Counted from the stretch's first letter, positions 7,873 through 16,109 are shown. The stretch is DNA of 32,394 nucleotides from Streptomyces mutomycini (GCF_001700505.1 NZ_MAPV01000001.1:1-32394); one strand, 5' to 3'. Numbers and translations are program-made. Notes: generated by a model not told the origin, from the letters alone.

Positions 7873-7889
7873 CCGGGGCTCCGCCCCGG
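7873..7889. terminator. Short GC hairpin in the phosphorylase-mutase gap
   Basis: A 7-bp stem CCGGGGC/GCCCCGG with a 3-nt loop, downstream of the nucleoside phosphorylase gene on the minus strand. It may attenuate read-through into the mutase gene, which has its own strong ribosome binding site. Confidence 0.45.
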
Positions 7890-7897
7890 CCTCCCGC

Positions 7898-7947
7898 GCC
7901 TCGAACGCCGGCGGGGCCGGATTCGCGGGCCTCGAACGCCGGCGGGG
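7898..7947. repeat. Two direct copies of a 19-nt intergenic repeat
   Basis: The 19-mer GCCTCGAACGCCGGCGGGG occurs at 7898-7916 and again at 7929-7947, a 31-nt period. From memory, this GC-rich word is a dispersed intergenic motif in Streptomyces genomes. Each copy contains CGCCGGCG, a self-complementary core. The function is unknown; a terminator or structural role is likely. Confidence 0.65.
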
Positions 7948-7962
7948 GGTGGATCAGCCGGC

Positions 7963-8787
7963 TCAGATCCGGTCCAGCACCCGGGCCAGCAGCGCGCCCA
8001 TGCGGGTCGCGGAGTCGCGGCCGGCCTGGAGGACCTCCTCGTGGTTGAGGGGTTCGCCGCTCAGGCCCGCGGCGAGGTTCGTGACCAGGGAGATGCCCAG
8101 CACCTCCGCACCCGCCTCACGCGCCGCGATGGCCTCCAGGACCGTCGACATGCCGACGAGGTCGCCGCCCATGACGCGGACCATGTTGATCTCGGCCGGC
8201 GTCTCGTAGTGCGGGCCGGGGAACTGCACGTAGACGCCCTCTTCGAGCGTCTCGTCGATCTCCTTGCACAGCGCGCGCAGCCGCGGCGAGTACAGGTCCG
8301 TCAGGTCGACGAAGTTGGCGCCGATGATCGGCGACGCGGCCGTGAGGTTGAGGTGGTCGCTGATGAGGACCGGCTGGCCGGGGCGCATGCCCTTGCGCAG
8401 GCCTCCGCAGCCGTTCGTCAGGACGACGGTCCCGCAGCCCGCCGCGACGGCCGTGCGCACGCCATGGGCGACGGCGGCCACGCCGCGGCCCTCGTAGTAG
8501 TGCGTGCGGCCCAGGAAGACCAGGACGCGCTTCCCGCCGATGCTGTACGAGCGGATCGTGCCGCCGTGGCCCTCCACCGCGGGGGCCGGGAATCCGGGCA
8601 GTGCGGTGACCGGGAACTCGGCCTCCGGGATGCCGAGCGCATCGCCGGCGGGGGCCCACCCGGAGCCCATCACGAGGGCGACGTCGTGGGTCTCGACGCC
8701 GGTCAGCTCGCGCAGGCGGGCAGCGGCGTCGGCGGCGGCGGCGAGAGGGTCGCCCTGGATGTGGTCCGGAATAACAGATGCGTTCAC
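7963..8787 (-). CDS. Purine nucleoside phosphorylase (trimeric, class II type)
   Basis: Phosphorolyses purine (deoxy)ribonucleosides to base plus (deoxy)ribose-1-phosphate in the cytoplasm. It has 274 residues, the usual length for the human-like trimeric type, in contrast to the shorter hexameric DeoD. Motifs: MGSGW near residue 41, GRTHYYEG at 93-100, LTNGCGGL at 123-130, GPHYETPAE with Glu195, GMST with Met213 and SLVTN with Asn237, matching the base and ribose-binding positions known for the family. The start is GTG at 8787, 7 nt after a -10-like TACCCT (8795-8800), predicting a leaderless mRNA. The palindrome CTACGCGCGTAG lies at the -35 position. The phospho-sugar mutase gene follows in the same direction after a 179-nt gap. 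Confidence 0.93.
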   Translation of the reverse strand: MNASVIPDHIQGDPLAAAADAAARLRELTGVETHDVALVMGSGWAPAGDALGIPEAEFPVTALPGFPAPAVEGHGGTIRSYSIGGKRVLVFLGRTHYYEGRGVAAVAHGVRTAVAAGCGTVVLTNGCGGLRKGMRPGQPVLISDHLNLTAASPIIGANFVDLTDLYSPRLRALCKEIDETLEEGVYVQFPGPHYETPAEINMVRVMGGDLVGMSTVLEAIAAREAGAEVLGISLVTNLAAGLSGEPLNHEEVLQAGRDSATRMGALLARVLDRI

Positions 8788-8794
8788 GCGGATG

Positions 8795-8800
8795 AGGGTA
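8795..8800 (-). promoter_or_regulatory. -10 box of the nucleoside phosphorylase gene
   Basis: TACCCT on the minus strand exactly 7 nt before the GTG start, compatible with a leaderless transcript. The -35 position falls on the 8813-8824 palindrome and has no consensus hexamer. Confidence 0.5.
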
Positions 8801-8812
8801 ACCGCTCATTCC

Positions 8813-8824
8813 CTACGCGCGTAG
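8813..8824. promoter_or_regulatory. Putative deo operator, copy 2 (CTACGCGCGTAG)
   Basis: Identical to the palindrome in the deoC promoter (4832-4843), with the same AT flank on one side. It covers the expected -35 element of the phosphorylase promoter, so a bound protein would block RNA polymerase. This position supports a repressor operator. Confidence 0.6.
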
Positions 8825-8891
8825 ATCTGTCTGCGCAGAGTCTGGCCGGTCCTCTTCGTACGTTCGTACAGAAGCGGGGCGGAGGCCGGGC

Positions 8892-9329
8892 TCAGCAGGG
8901 GTGCTTGCGGAGGTTCATCACGTAGTCGTGCGGTGCGCCCGCGGACTCGGCGGCGTCCGCCACCTCGCCCAGGTAGCGCGCCGAGGGCAGCCCGCCCTCG
9001 TAGCCGTTGAGGACGTACATCCAGGCCGGCTCCTCGCCGTCCAGCGTGTGAACGCGCACCCGCATCCGCCGGTAGATGTCGAGGCCGACACCCTCCCAGC
9101 GGTCCATGGAGTCCTCGTCCATCGGAGCCAGGTCGTACAGCGCCACGAAGACCTGAGAGCGCGGGGCCTCCACCACCGTGGCGAGTGCGCCCTCCCAGCC
9201 CATCTGCTCGCCGCCGAACGTCAGCCGCCAGCCGTTGAGCCAGCCCGTGCTGCGCAGCGGGGAGTGCGGTGCGCGGCGCGTCATCAGCCTCGCGTCGAGG
9301 TTGCCGGCGTACGCGGCGTAGAGCGACAT
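8892..9329 (-). CDS. Gamma-glutamylcyclotransferase-like protein
   Basis: This encodes 145 residues with the GGCT/AIG2-like fold signature: the N-terminal YAAYAGNLD loop (the family's YGxN/xL nucleotide-like binding loop) at residues 4-12, and DSMDRWEGV with Glu79 where the family has its acid/base Glu. The fold family includes enzymes that cyclise gamma-glutamyl groups to 5-oxoproline, but many members have unknown substrates, so only the fold assignment is firm. The chosen start is ATG at 9329, 7 nt after TACCCT (9337-9342), fitting a leaderless mRNA. It diverges from the lpdA gene. I see no operon partner. Confidence 0.8.
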   Translation of the reverse strand: MSLYAAYAGNLDARLMTRRAPHSPLRSTGWLNGWRLTFGGEQMGWEGALATVVEAPRSQVFVALYDLAPMDEDSMDRWEGVGLDIYRRMRVRVHTLDGEEPAWMYVLNGYEGGLPSARYLGEVADAAESAGAPHDYVMNLRKHPC

Positions 9330-9336
9330 GGGTTCG

Positions 9337-9342
9337 AGGGTA
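9337..9342 (-). promoter_or_regulatory. -10 box of the cyclotransferase-like gene
   Basis: TACCCT 7 nt before the ATG at 9329, with no Shine-Dalgarno sequence between. Leaderless pattern. Confidence 0.45.
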
Positions 9343-9580
9343 CGGGAGGTGGCGGGGAGCGCGCCGGATCCGGAGGCGAAGACCCCCGGTCGAAGCGGGT
9401 ACGAGGGGGCGGGAGACCGTGCCCGGGCCGGGCGCGTTCCCGTATGGAGGGCCCCGGGGCGAAGCCGCTTGGCGCGTGCGGGACAATGAATTACGTACTG
9501 CATACGCCGGGGCGGCCCCCCGGACCCCCGGCCGGGGCGGCAGACGGCCGTGGGATGACACCACGCGAGGCGGACTTTTC

Positions 9581-11020
9581 GTGACCCGGATCGTGATCAT
9601 CGGCGGCGGCCCCGGCGGCTACGAGGCGGCACTGGTCGGCGCCCAGCTGGGAGCCGAGGTGACCGTCGTCGACTGCGACGGACTCGGCGGCGCGTCCGTC
9701 CTCACCGACTGCGTGCCCTCCAAGACCCTGATCGCGACGGCCGAGGTGATGACCACCTTCGACTCCTCCTACGAGGAGCTCGGCATCATCGTCGCCGACG
9801 ACACCCCGCATATAGAGCAGGCCGCCCGGGTGGTCGGTGTGGACCTCGGCAAGGTCAACCGGCGGGTCAAGCGCCTCGCGCTCGCCCAGTCCCACGACAT
9901 CACCGCCTCCGTCACCCGCGCGGGTGCCAGGGTCATGCGCGGCCGCGGCCGGCTGGACGGCCTCCAGGCCGCCGACGGGTCCCGCCAGGTCGTGGTGACC
10001 GCCGCCGACGGCACCGAGGAGCGGCTCACCGCCGACGCGGTACTGATCGCGACCGGCGGCCACCCCCGGGAGATCCCGGACGCCCTGCCCGACGGCGAGC
10101 GCATCCTGAACTGGACGCAGGTCTACGACCTGGACGAGCTCCCCGAGGAGCTCATCGTGGTCGGCTCGGGCGTCACCGGAGCCGAGTTCGCCGGTGCCTA
10201 CCAGGCGCTCGGCTCGCGGGTGACGCTCGTCTCCTCGCGCGACCGGGTGCTCCCGGGCGAGGACCCCGACGCCGCCGCCGTCCTGGAGGACGTCTTCCGG
10301 CGCCGCGGCATGAACGTCATGGCCCGCTCCCGCGCCCAGTCCGCCAAGCGCGTCGGCGACCGCGTCGAGGTCACGCTGGCCGACGGCCGCGTCATCTCCG
10401 GCACGCACTGCCTGATGGCGGTCGGCGCGATCCCGAACACCGCGGGCATGGGGCTCGAGGAGTCCGGGGTGCTGCTCAAGGAGTCCGGGCACATCCGGAC
10501 CGACCGGGTCTCCCGCACCAGCGCCCCCGGCGTCTACGCGGCCGGTGACGTCACCGGGATCTTCGCCCTGGCCTCGGTCGCGGCGATGCAGGGCCGGATC
10601 GCGATGTACCACTTCCTCGGCGACGCGGTGACGCCGCTCAACCTGAAGACGGTCTCCGCGAACGTCTTCACCGACCCCGAGATCGCCACCGTCGGTTACA
10701 GCCAGGCCGACGTCGACTCCGGCAAGATCGACGCCCGTGTCGTGAAGCTGCCGTTGCTGCGCAACCCGCGCGCCAAGATGCAGGGCATCCGGGACGGCTT
10801 CGTCAAGATCTTCTGCCGGCCCGGCACCGGCATCGTGGTCGGCGGCTGCGTCGTCGCACCGAGGGCCAGTGAGCTGATCCACCCGATCTCGATCGCCGTC
10901 GACAACAACCTGACGGTCGAACAGATCGCCAACGCGTTCACCGTGTACCCGTCCCTGTCCGGCTCGATCGCCGAGGTGGCCCGGCAGTTGCACACCCGTA
11001 AGAGCACGGGCGAGGCGTAG
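9581..11020 (+). CDS. LpdA-type NAD(P)H-quinone reductase-like flavoprotein
   Basis: A 479-residue FAD/NAD(P)-dependent oxidoreductase of the pyridine nucleotide-disulfide reductase family. FAD site GGGPGGYEA at residues 8-16, NAD(P) site VVGSGVTGAEFAG in the middle, and the second FAD motif VYAAGDVTG. It is not a true lipoamide dehydrogenase. In the redox loop GGASVLTDCVPSK the first cysteine is replaced by Ser39 and only Cys44 remains. The C-terminal catalytic His-Glu pair is also absent (VYPSLSGS). This matches the pattern of Mycobacterium tuberculosis LpdA (Rv3303c), reported as a quinone reductase. The start is GTG at 9581, with GAGGCGG upstream. A strong terminator follows. Confidence 0.88.
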   Translation: MTRIVIIGGGPGGYEAALVGAQLGAEVTVVDCDGLGGASVLTDCVPSKTLIATAEVMTTFDSSYEELGIIVADDTPHIEQAARVVGVDLGKVNRRVKRLALAQSHDITASVTRAGARVMRGRGRLDGLQAADGSRQVVVTAADGTEERLTADAVLIATGGHPREIPDALPDGERILNWTQVYDLDELPEELIVVGSGVTGAEFAGAYQALGSRVTLVSSRDRVLPGEDPDAAAVLEDVFRRRGMNVMARSRAQSAKRVGDRVEVTLADGRVISGTHCLMAVGAIPNTAGMGLEESGVLLKESGHIRTDRVSRTSAPGVYAAGDVTGIFALASVAAMQGRIAMYHFLGDAVTPLNLKTVSANVFTDPEIATVGYSQADVDSGKIDARVVKLPLLRNPRAKMQGIRDGFVKIFCRPGTGIVVGGCVVAPRASELIHPISIAVDNNLTVEQIANAFTVYPSLSGSIAEVARQLHTRKSTGEA

Positions 11021-11040
11021 CACGGACTGCTCGTACCGAC

Positions 11041-11074
11041 GGCGGGGCCCCCTATACCACCAGGGGGCCCCGCC
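11041..11074. terminator. Terminator of lpdA
   Basis: A perfect 13-bp stem (11041-11053 with 11062-11074) and 8-nt loop, 20 nt after the lpdA stop codon. Confidence 0.85.
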
Positions 11075-11130
11075 TGTGTACAACTTCTGTTATTCGGCGC
11101 AAACTGCTGAAAACCCACCTACGGCCAGGT

Positions 11131-11136
11131 TACTGT
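11131..11136 (+). promoter_or_regulatory. -10 box of the DeoR-family gene
   Basis: TACTGT 7 nt before the GTG at 11144. A weak -35 candidate, CTGAAA, lies at 11107-11112 with an 18-nt spacer. No Shine-Dalgarno sequence lies between, so a leaderless mRNA is likely. Confidence 0.5.
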
Positions 11137-11143
11137 CAGTTTC

Positions 11144-12118
11144 GTGTTCGCTGCAGAACGTCGTCAATTGATCCTCGAAATGGTGCGCGCCAACGGTGCG
11201 GTATCGCTCCGTGAGCTCGCCCGCGTCGTCCAGACCTCCGAAGTGACCGTACGGCGGGACGTGCGGGCACTGGAGGCAGAAGGACTCCTCGACCGCCGGC
11301 ACGGCGGTGCGGTCTTGCCGGGCGGTTTTACGCGGGAGTCCGGCTTTCCGCAGAAATCCCATCTCTCCACCGCGGAGAAGACGGCCATCGCCGACCTGGC
11401 CGCCGGACTGGTCGGCGAGGGCGAGGCCATCGTGGTCGGCGCCGGTACGACCACGCAGGAGCTGGCCCGCCGGCTCGCGCGGGTGCCCGGCCTGACCGTG
11501 GTCACCAACTCGCTGCTGGTCGCCCAGGCGTTGGCCCATGCCAACCGGGTGGAAGTGGTGATGACCGGCGGCACCCTGCGGGGGAGCAACTACGCGCTCG
11601 TCGGCAGCGGTGCCGAGCAGTCCCTCCAGGGGCTGAGGGTGAGCCGGGCCTTCCTCTCCGGGAGCGGTCTGACCGCGGAGCGCGGGCTGTCCACGTCCAA
11701 CATGCTCTCGGCGAGCGTGGACCGGGCCCTGGTGCAGGCCGCTGCCGAGGTGGTGGTCCTCGCGGACCACACCAAGCTCGGCTCCGACACCATGTTCCAG
11801 ACGGTGCCCACGGAGCTGATCACCCGTCTGGTGACGGACGAGCCACCGGTCCACGACGAGCGTGCGGCCACCGAGCTGCAGGCCCTGGCCGATCAGGGCG
11901 TGGAGATCACGGTGGCGGGGCCCGATGCGGGGTCTCCGGCCGGTGGTGACCCCCTGCCGCCGGGACGGCAGCAGCAGCGGCAGGACATGCCGCTGCCGGG
12001 CCAGCGGCGCACCCAGGGTGGCCACGGGGGCCCGGGAGGGCTCGGGCCGCAGCTGCGGAGCGCGGCCGCGCTCGCGGAGGGACCGGTGGGCCGGGTCGCG
12101 GACATGCGGCGCCGGTAG
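11144..12118 (+). CDS. DeoR-family transcriptional regulator
   Basis: This encodes 324 residues. The N-terminal winged helix (about 4-58) has the family pattern AERRQLIL, then LRELARVV, then SEVTVRRDVRALEAEGLL, then RRHGGAV. Residues about 75-235 form the DeoRC sugar-phosphate sensor domain (VGAGTTTQELA, VVTNSL, VVMTGGTLR, LADHTKLG). The remaining ~70 residues are a Gly/Pro/Gln/Arg-rich tail, not part of the usual ~255-residue family length and probably disordered. The family senses phosphorylated sugars. With deoxyribose phosphate genes 3-7 kb away, this is one candidate for the protein binding CTACGCGCGTAG, but no copy of that site lies at its own promoter. Convergent with the TetR gene. 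Confidence 0.88.
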   Translation: MFAAERRQLILEMVRANGAVSLRELARVVQTSEVTVRRDVRALEAEGLLDRRHGGAVLPGGFTRESGFPQKSHLSTAEKTAIADLAAGLVGEGEAIVVGAGTTTQELARRLARVPGLTVVTNSLLVAQALAHANRVEVVMTGGTLRGSNYALVGSGAEQSLQGLRVSRAFLSGSGLTAERGLSTSNMLSASVDRALVQAAAEVVVLADHTKLGSDTMFQTVPTELITRLVTDEPPVHDERAATELQALADQGVEITVAGPDAGSPAGGDPLPPGRQQQRQDMPLPGQRRTQGGHGGPGGLGPQLRSAAALAEGPVGRVADMRRR

Positions 12119-12186
12119 GCGGGGCGCGGGGCGCCGGCAGGCAAGGCGCCCTCAGCCGCGGGATGACGCCCCGGCTGCGCGATGCT

Positions 12187-12810
12187 TCAGCCGCAGGCCG
12201 GAGGCGACGGCTGCGGGACTTCGGCCGGGTCGGCCTTCAGCCCGCGGAGCGTCAGCCGCAGCAGGCGGTCGGCGAGGGCCGGATCCGCCGGCGTCCGCTC
12301 CGCGGCGAGCGCGATCGCGTTCGTCAGCTGCAGCAGGTCGTCGATCGACACGTCGGCCCGCACCGAGCCACTCGTCTGGGCCCGCGCGAGCAGTTGCGCG
12401 CCCGCCTGACGCAACGGCACGTGACAGGACGTCAGGGCTGAGGTCTCGTCCCCGGACGCCGACATGAGCGCCTGTGCCAGGCCGCGGTATTCACCCGCGT
12501 GAGTGATGATCGCGCCCAGCCACTCGACCAGCGCGGTGCACGGCTGATCGGCGTGCGCCAGCTCGCGGGAGCGGTCGAGCAGAGCGGTCAGCGCCTCCTG
12601 GAACACCGCGTTCATGAGGGCCTGGCGGTTCGGGAAGTGCCGGTAGAGCGTGCCGATGCCGACGCCCGCCTTCCGGGCGATGTCCTCCAGCGAGGCATCC
12701 GTGCCCTGCGCGGCGAAGGACGCACGGGCCTCGCTCAGCAGACGGTCGTGGTTGCGGCGCGCGTCGGCGCGCATCGGCCGGGCCGGTGTCGGTGCCGTGC
12801 TCATCGCCAT
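12187..12810 (-). CDS. TetR-family transcriptional regulator
   Basis: This encodes 207 residues. The N-terminal TetR helix-turn-helix spans about residues 15-65: RRNHDRLLSEARASFAAQG, then SLEDIARKAGVGIGTLYRHFPNRQAL, a textbook recognition helix. The C-terminal helical part would bind an unknown ligand. The ATG at 12810 has AGGAGG 8 nt upstream and is preferred over the internal ATG codons. It lies downstream of accA2 in the same direction but is separated from it by a 16-bp terminator hairpin, so it is probably transcribed on its own. The target genes are not evident. Confidence 0.9.
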   Translation of the reverse strand: MAMSTAPTPARPMRADARRNHDRLLSEARASFAAQGTDASLEDIARKAGVGIGTLYRHFPNRQALMNAVFQEALTALLDRSRELAHADQPCTALVEWLGAIITHAGEYRGLAQALMSASGDETSALTSCHVPLRQAGAQLLARAQTSGSVRADVSIDDLLQLTNAIALAAERTPADPALADRLLRLTLRGLKADPAEVPQPSPPACG

Positions 12811-12851
12811 CGCCCTGTCCTCCTGGTGTCCGCTCCGCGTCCCAAGGATGC

Positions 12852-12886
12852 CACTGGGGGCCCGGCAAGCTGCCGGGCCCCCAGTG
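12852..12886. terminator. Terminator between accA2 and the TetR gene
   Basis: A perfect 16-bp stem (12852-12867 with 12871-12886) with a 3-nt loop, starting 18 nt past the accA2 stop codon on the minus strand. Confidence 0.85.
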
Positions 12887-12903
12887 ACAGGAAGAGCGGG
12901 TGC

Positions 12904-14658
12904 TCAGTCCTTGATCTCGCAGATGACCGCGCCGGACGACACCGACGTGCCGACCTCCGCCGCGAGGCCCTTCACGGTGCCCGCGCGGTGCGCGTTGAGG
13001 GGCTGCTCCATCTTCATGGCCTCGAGGACGACGATGAGGTCGCCCTCCTTGACCTCCTGGCCCTCTTCGACGGCGATCTTCACGATGGTGCCCTGCATCG
13101 GGGACGCGAGGGTGTCACCGGAGGCGGCGGAGCCGGCCTTCTTGGCCGCGCGGCGCTTGGGCTTCGCGCCGGCCGCGAGGCCGGTGCGCGCCAGGCTCAT
13201 GCCGAGCGAGGAGGGCAGGGAGACCTCCAGGCGCTTGCCGCCGACCTCGACGACGACGGTCTCGCGCCCGGACTCCTCGTCGGCGTCCTGGTCCGCGGGG
13301 ACCGCGAACGGCGTGATCTCGTTTACGAACTCCGTCTCGATCCACCGGGTGTGGACCTGGAAGGGGTCCGAGGTGAAGGCCGGGTCGGCCACCACCGCAC
13401 GGTGGAAGGGGATGGCGGTGGCCATGCCCTCGACGGTGAACTCGGCCAGCGCACGCCCGGCACGCTGCAGCGCCTGCTCACGGGTCGCGCCGGTCACGAT
13501 CAGCTTGGCCAGCAGCGAGTCCCACGCCGGGCCGATCACGCTGCCGCTCTCGACACCGGCGTCCAGGCGGACACCCGGACCGGTGGGCGGGGCGAACAGG
13601 GTGACGGTGCCGGGAGCCGGCAGGAAGCCGCGGCCCGGGTCCTCGCCGTTGATCCGGAACTCGAAGGAGTGCCCGCGCACGGCCGGGTCGCCGTAGCCGA
13701 GCTCCTCACCGTCGGCGATACGGAACATCTCGCGCACGAGGTCGAGGCCGGTGACCTCCTCGGTGACCGGGTGCTCGACCTGGAGACGGGTGTTGACCTC
13801 CAGGAAGGAGATCGTGCCGTCCATGCCCACGAGGAACTCGACGGTGCCGGCACCGACGTAGCCGGCTTCCTTCAGGATCGCCTTCGACGCCGCGTACAGC
13901 TCCGCGTTCTGCGCCTCGGACAGGAAGGGCGCGGGCGCTTCCTCGACCAGCTTCTGGTGGCGGCGCTGGAGCGAGCAGTCACGGGTGGACACCACGACGA
14001 CGTTGCCGTGGGTGTCGGCCAGGCACTGCGTCTCCACGTGCCGGGGCTTGTCGAGGTAGCGCTCGACGAAGCACTCGCCCCGCCCGAACGCGGCGACGGC
14101 CTCGCGGACCGCCGAGTCGTACAGCTCCGGGATCTCCTCCAGCGTGCGGGCCACCTTCAGCCCGCGCCCGCCACCGCCGAACGCCGCCTTGATCGCGACC
14201 GGCAGGCCGTTCTTCTCCGCGAACTCCACGACCTCCGCGGAACCGCTCACCGGGTCCGGCGTACCGGCCACCAGCGGGGCTCCCGCGCGCTGCGCGATGT
14301 GACGGGCCGCGACCTTGTCGCCCAGGTCCCGGATCGCCTGCGGCGGCGGTCCGATCCATGTCAGACCCGCGTCCAGCACCGCCTGGGCGAACTCCGCGTT
14401 CTCCGACAGGAAGCCGTAACCCGGGTGGATCGCGTCCGCCCCTGAATCCTTCGCGGCCTGCAGCACCTTGGCCATGTCCAGATAACTGGCGGCCGGGGTG
14501 TCACCGCCCAGAGCGAACGCCTCGTCGGCCGCGCGCACATGCAGAGCATCCCGGTCCGGATCGGCGTAGACGGCTACGCTCCCGATTCCGGCATCCCGGC
14601 AAGCCCGAGCAACGCGGACAGCGATTTCGCCACGATTGGCGATGAGCACCTTGCGCAC
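12904..14658 (-). CDS. Acyl-CoA carboxylase alpha subunit: biotin carboxylase fused to BCCP
   Basis: This encodes 584 residues. The N-terminal biotin carboxylase (about 1-450) carries ANRGEIA, the glycine-rich ATP loop [11 protein letters not shown], and [14 protein letters not shown] with the catalytic Glu/Arg segment. After a linker ([12 protein letters not shown]) the C-terminal biotinyl domain (about 515-584) holds the biotin acceptor Lys in EAMKMEQ. It uses ATP and bicarbonate to carboxylate its biotin, which the PccB subunit then uses on acyl-CoA. This size and fusion match Streptomyces AccA2, shared by acetyl- and propionyl-CoA carboxylases. The start is GTG at 14658 with AAGGAGGGA 6 nt upstream. 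The ligase that would biotinylate it is encoded at 18288. Confidence 0.95.
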   Translation of the reverse strand: MRKVLIANRGEIAVRVARACRDAGIGSVAVYADPDRDALHVRAADEAFALGGDTPAASYLDMAKVLQAAKDSGADAIHPGYGFLSENAEFAQAVLDAGLTWIGPPPQAIRDLGDKVAARHIAQRAGAPLVAGTPDPVSGSAEVVEFAEKNGLPVAIKAAFGGGGRGLKVARTLEEIPELYDSAVREAVAAFGRGECFVERYLDKPRHVETQCLADTHGNVVVVSTRDCSLQRRHQKLVEEAPAPFLSEAQNAELYAASKAILKEAGYVGAGTVEFLVGMDGTISFLEVNTRLQVEHPVTEEVTGLDLVREMFRIADGEELGYGDPAVRGHSFEFRINGEDPGRGFLPAPGTVTLFAPPTGPGVRLDAGVESGSVIGPAWDSLLAKLIVTGATREQALQRAGRALAEFTVEGMATAIPFHRAVVADPAFTSDPFQVHTRWIETEFVNEITPFAVPADQDADEESGRETVVVEVGGKRLEVSLPSSLGMSLARTGLAAGAKPKRRAAKKAGSAASGDTLASPMQGTIVKIAVEEGQEVKEGDLIVVLEAMKMEQPLNAHRAGTVKGLAAEVGTSVSSGAVICEIKD

Positions 14659-15024
14659 GATGACTCCCTCCTTGAGAACAAGCTGAGTTTAGGGACTACC
14701 GACACGGCCGTACGACCCGTCCCCAATAGTGAACTTGCCCACACGGAGTGTGATCCGAGGCTTGCTCGAGTCGCGAAATCCCTTGTCGCACCACGGTACG
14801 CCGGGTTCCTGAACCGCACAGTAGCCACGAAGTGTGGCCCAAGTCTCTGTCCGGACGGTCAACGGCGCGCGGCGTTTCTTTGTGGACTCCCTACGAACGG
14901 CCGAGGGAATCTTTGCCTCGGCCACGGGACGGCGTGCTCTGTGCGCATCCTCTTGTCCGAAGCATTACCGGTTAGTAGGGTCCGCGCTGTACAGCACGTA
15001 CTACAGGTAACAGGGGGTGGCGCA
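14659..15024. other. Intergenic region between accA2 and the four-TM protein gene
   Basis: A 366-nt divergent promoter region, less GC-rich than the flanking genes. It holds the accA2 ribosome binding site on the minus strand and a good promoter for the membrane gene on the plus strand (14953-14981). Short dyads occur around 14990-15010 (CTGTACAG). I find no convincing small gene. Confidence 0.6.
14953..14981 (+). promoter_or_regulatory. HrdB-like promoter of the four-TM membrane gene
   Basis: TTGTCC (14953-14958), 17-nt spacer, TAGGGT (14976-14981), close to the vegetative sigma consensus. The transcript would start about 35-40 nt before the GTG at 15025, leaving room for its AGGGGG ribosome binding site. 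Confidence 0.6.
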
Positions 15025-15465
15025 GTGGTGCGCAGACCGGTGGCCTTCGTCACCGCGATGGTTCTGTTCGTGGAAGCCGTGGGCATCGTGCTCGTCAACG
15101 GCGTCCTCGCGACGGTCGCGGACAACCAGAGTATGTCCCTGGCCGGGATGGACCCGGACGCCATGGTCACCGGTACGTGGGTGATGGGCGGTGCCTCCGG
15201 GGTCCTGCTGGTGGCCTGCGGGCTGATACCGCTGCTGGCCGCGATACGCGACCGGGCCCCGGGCCGCTTCGGCAGGATCTCCCTCATCGCGTGCGCGGTC
15301 GTGCACGGGGTGCTGGGCGCCCTGGCGGTGGGGCTGATCGGCTGGGCGGCCTTCGCGTTCCTGATGGTCGTCCTGGCGCTGATCGTGCTGACCCTGGTGG
15401 CGTTCGAGCGGCCCGGCCCGGCGGCCGGGAAGGCCGCCGGGGACGGGGCGCCGGCGCCGGTGTGA
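15025..15465 (+). CDS. Four-segment integral membrane protein of unknown function
   Basis: This encodes 146 residues, mostly hydrophobic. Predicted membrane helices lie at about 5-28, 50-76, 85-108 and 110-133, with a short C-terminal Ala/Pro-rich tail. Between helices 1 and 2 is a polar loop (DNQSMSLAGMDPD). No catalytic motif is visible and I do not recognise a named family. The start is a GTG at 15025 or 15028, behind CAGGGGG. It diverges from accA2 and ends 12 nt before the stop of the convergent maf gene, with no terminator between them. Confidence 0.72.
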   Translation: MVRRPVAFVTAMVLFVEAVGIVLVNGVLATVADNQSMSLAGMDPDAMVTGTWVMGGASGVLLVACGLIPLLAAIRDRAPGRFGRISLIACAVVHGVLGALAVGLIGWAAFAFLMVVLALIVLTLVAFERPGPAAGKAAGDGAPAPV

Positions 15466-15477
15466 CGCCGGAGCCTC

Positions 15478-16080
15478 TCAGACCCACAAGTCGGTCACGG
15501 AGAAGCCCAGTTCGCCGAGCAGCCGGCGCAGCAGCGGCAGCGAGAGCCCGATGACGTTGCCGTGGCTGCCCTCGATCGCATCGACGAACGGGGCCGAGCG
15601 GCCGTCCAGGGTGAACGCCCCGGCGACATGCAGCGGCTCACCCGAAGCGACGTAGGCCGCCACCTCGGCGTCCGTCGGCTCGCCGAACCTGACGACGGTG
15701 GACGCGGTCGCCGACGCCGTACGGCCCGTGGCGGTGTCGATGACGCTGTGCCCCGTCTGCAGGATGCCCGACCGGCCGCGCATGGACTTCCAGCGGGCGA
15801 TGGCCTCCTCGCTGTCGGCGGGCTTGCCGAGCGCCTCGCCGTCCAGCTCCAGCACCGAGTCGCAGCCGATGACGAGCGCGCCCGCGGCCTCGGGGCGGGC
15901 GGCCACAGCGGTGGCCTTCGCCTCGGCCAGGACGAGCGCCAGCTCAGCCGGGGACTGAGCGGTGAGCGCGGTCTCGTCCACACCGCTGACGATCACCTCG
16001 GGGGCGAAACCCGCCTGGCGCAGGAGACCGAGGCGGGCGGGGGAAGCGGAGGCGAGCACGAGTCGGCGCTGATCAGTCAT
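15478..16080 (-). CDS. Maf-family nucleoside triphosphate pyrophosphatase
   Basis: This encodes 200 residues. The family hydrolyses non-canonical or selected nucleoside triphosphates to monophosphates plus pyrophosphate (house-cleaning, linked to septum control in Bacillus). Visible motifs are LASASPARL near the N-terminus (substrate loop), a Glu in VDET, the [20 protein letters not shown] region with the catalytic Asp in GCDSV, and [14 protein letters not shown] near the C-terminus. The start chosen is the ATG at 16080, 7 nt after TACGAT (16088-16093), compatible with a leaderless mRNA; an ATG at 16089 is less likely. It follows the MmpB-like gene in the same direction. Confidence 0.9.
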   Translation of the reverse strand: MTDQRRLVLASASPARLGLLRQAGFAPEVIVSGVDETALTAQSPAELALVLAEAKATAVAARPEAAGALVIGCDSVLELDGEALGKPADSEEAIARWKSMRGRSGILQTGHSVIDTATGRTASATASTVVRFGEPTDAEVAAYVASGEPLHVAGAFTLDGRSAPFVDAIEGSHGNVIGLSLPLLRRLLGELGFSVTDLWV

Positions 16081-16087
16081 ACCCGCC

Positions 16088-16093
16088 ATCGTA
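16088..16093 (-). promoter_or_regulatory. -10 box of maf
   Basis: TACGAT on the minus strand, 7 nt before the ATG at 16080. It overlaps the alternative ATG at 16089, which argues for the internal start. Confidence 0.4.
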
Positions 16094-16109
16094 GGCGCGC
16101 CCGGTCACC

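Noticed and set aside
9554..9583. Nine-codon frame MTPREADFS overlapping the lpdA start (GTGA)
   Set aside because: It could be a leader peptide, but there is no ribosome binding site for its ATG and no attenuator structure.
9491..11083. A 530-codon minus-strand frame antisense to lpdA
   Set aside because: Composition is Gly/Asp/Val/Arg shadow; the flavoprotein motifs are on the plus strand.
12499..14445. A 648-codon plus-strand frame antisense to accA2 and the TetR gene
   Set aside because: High GC gives long antisense frames; no domain is visible.
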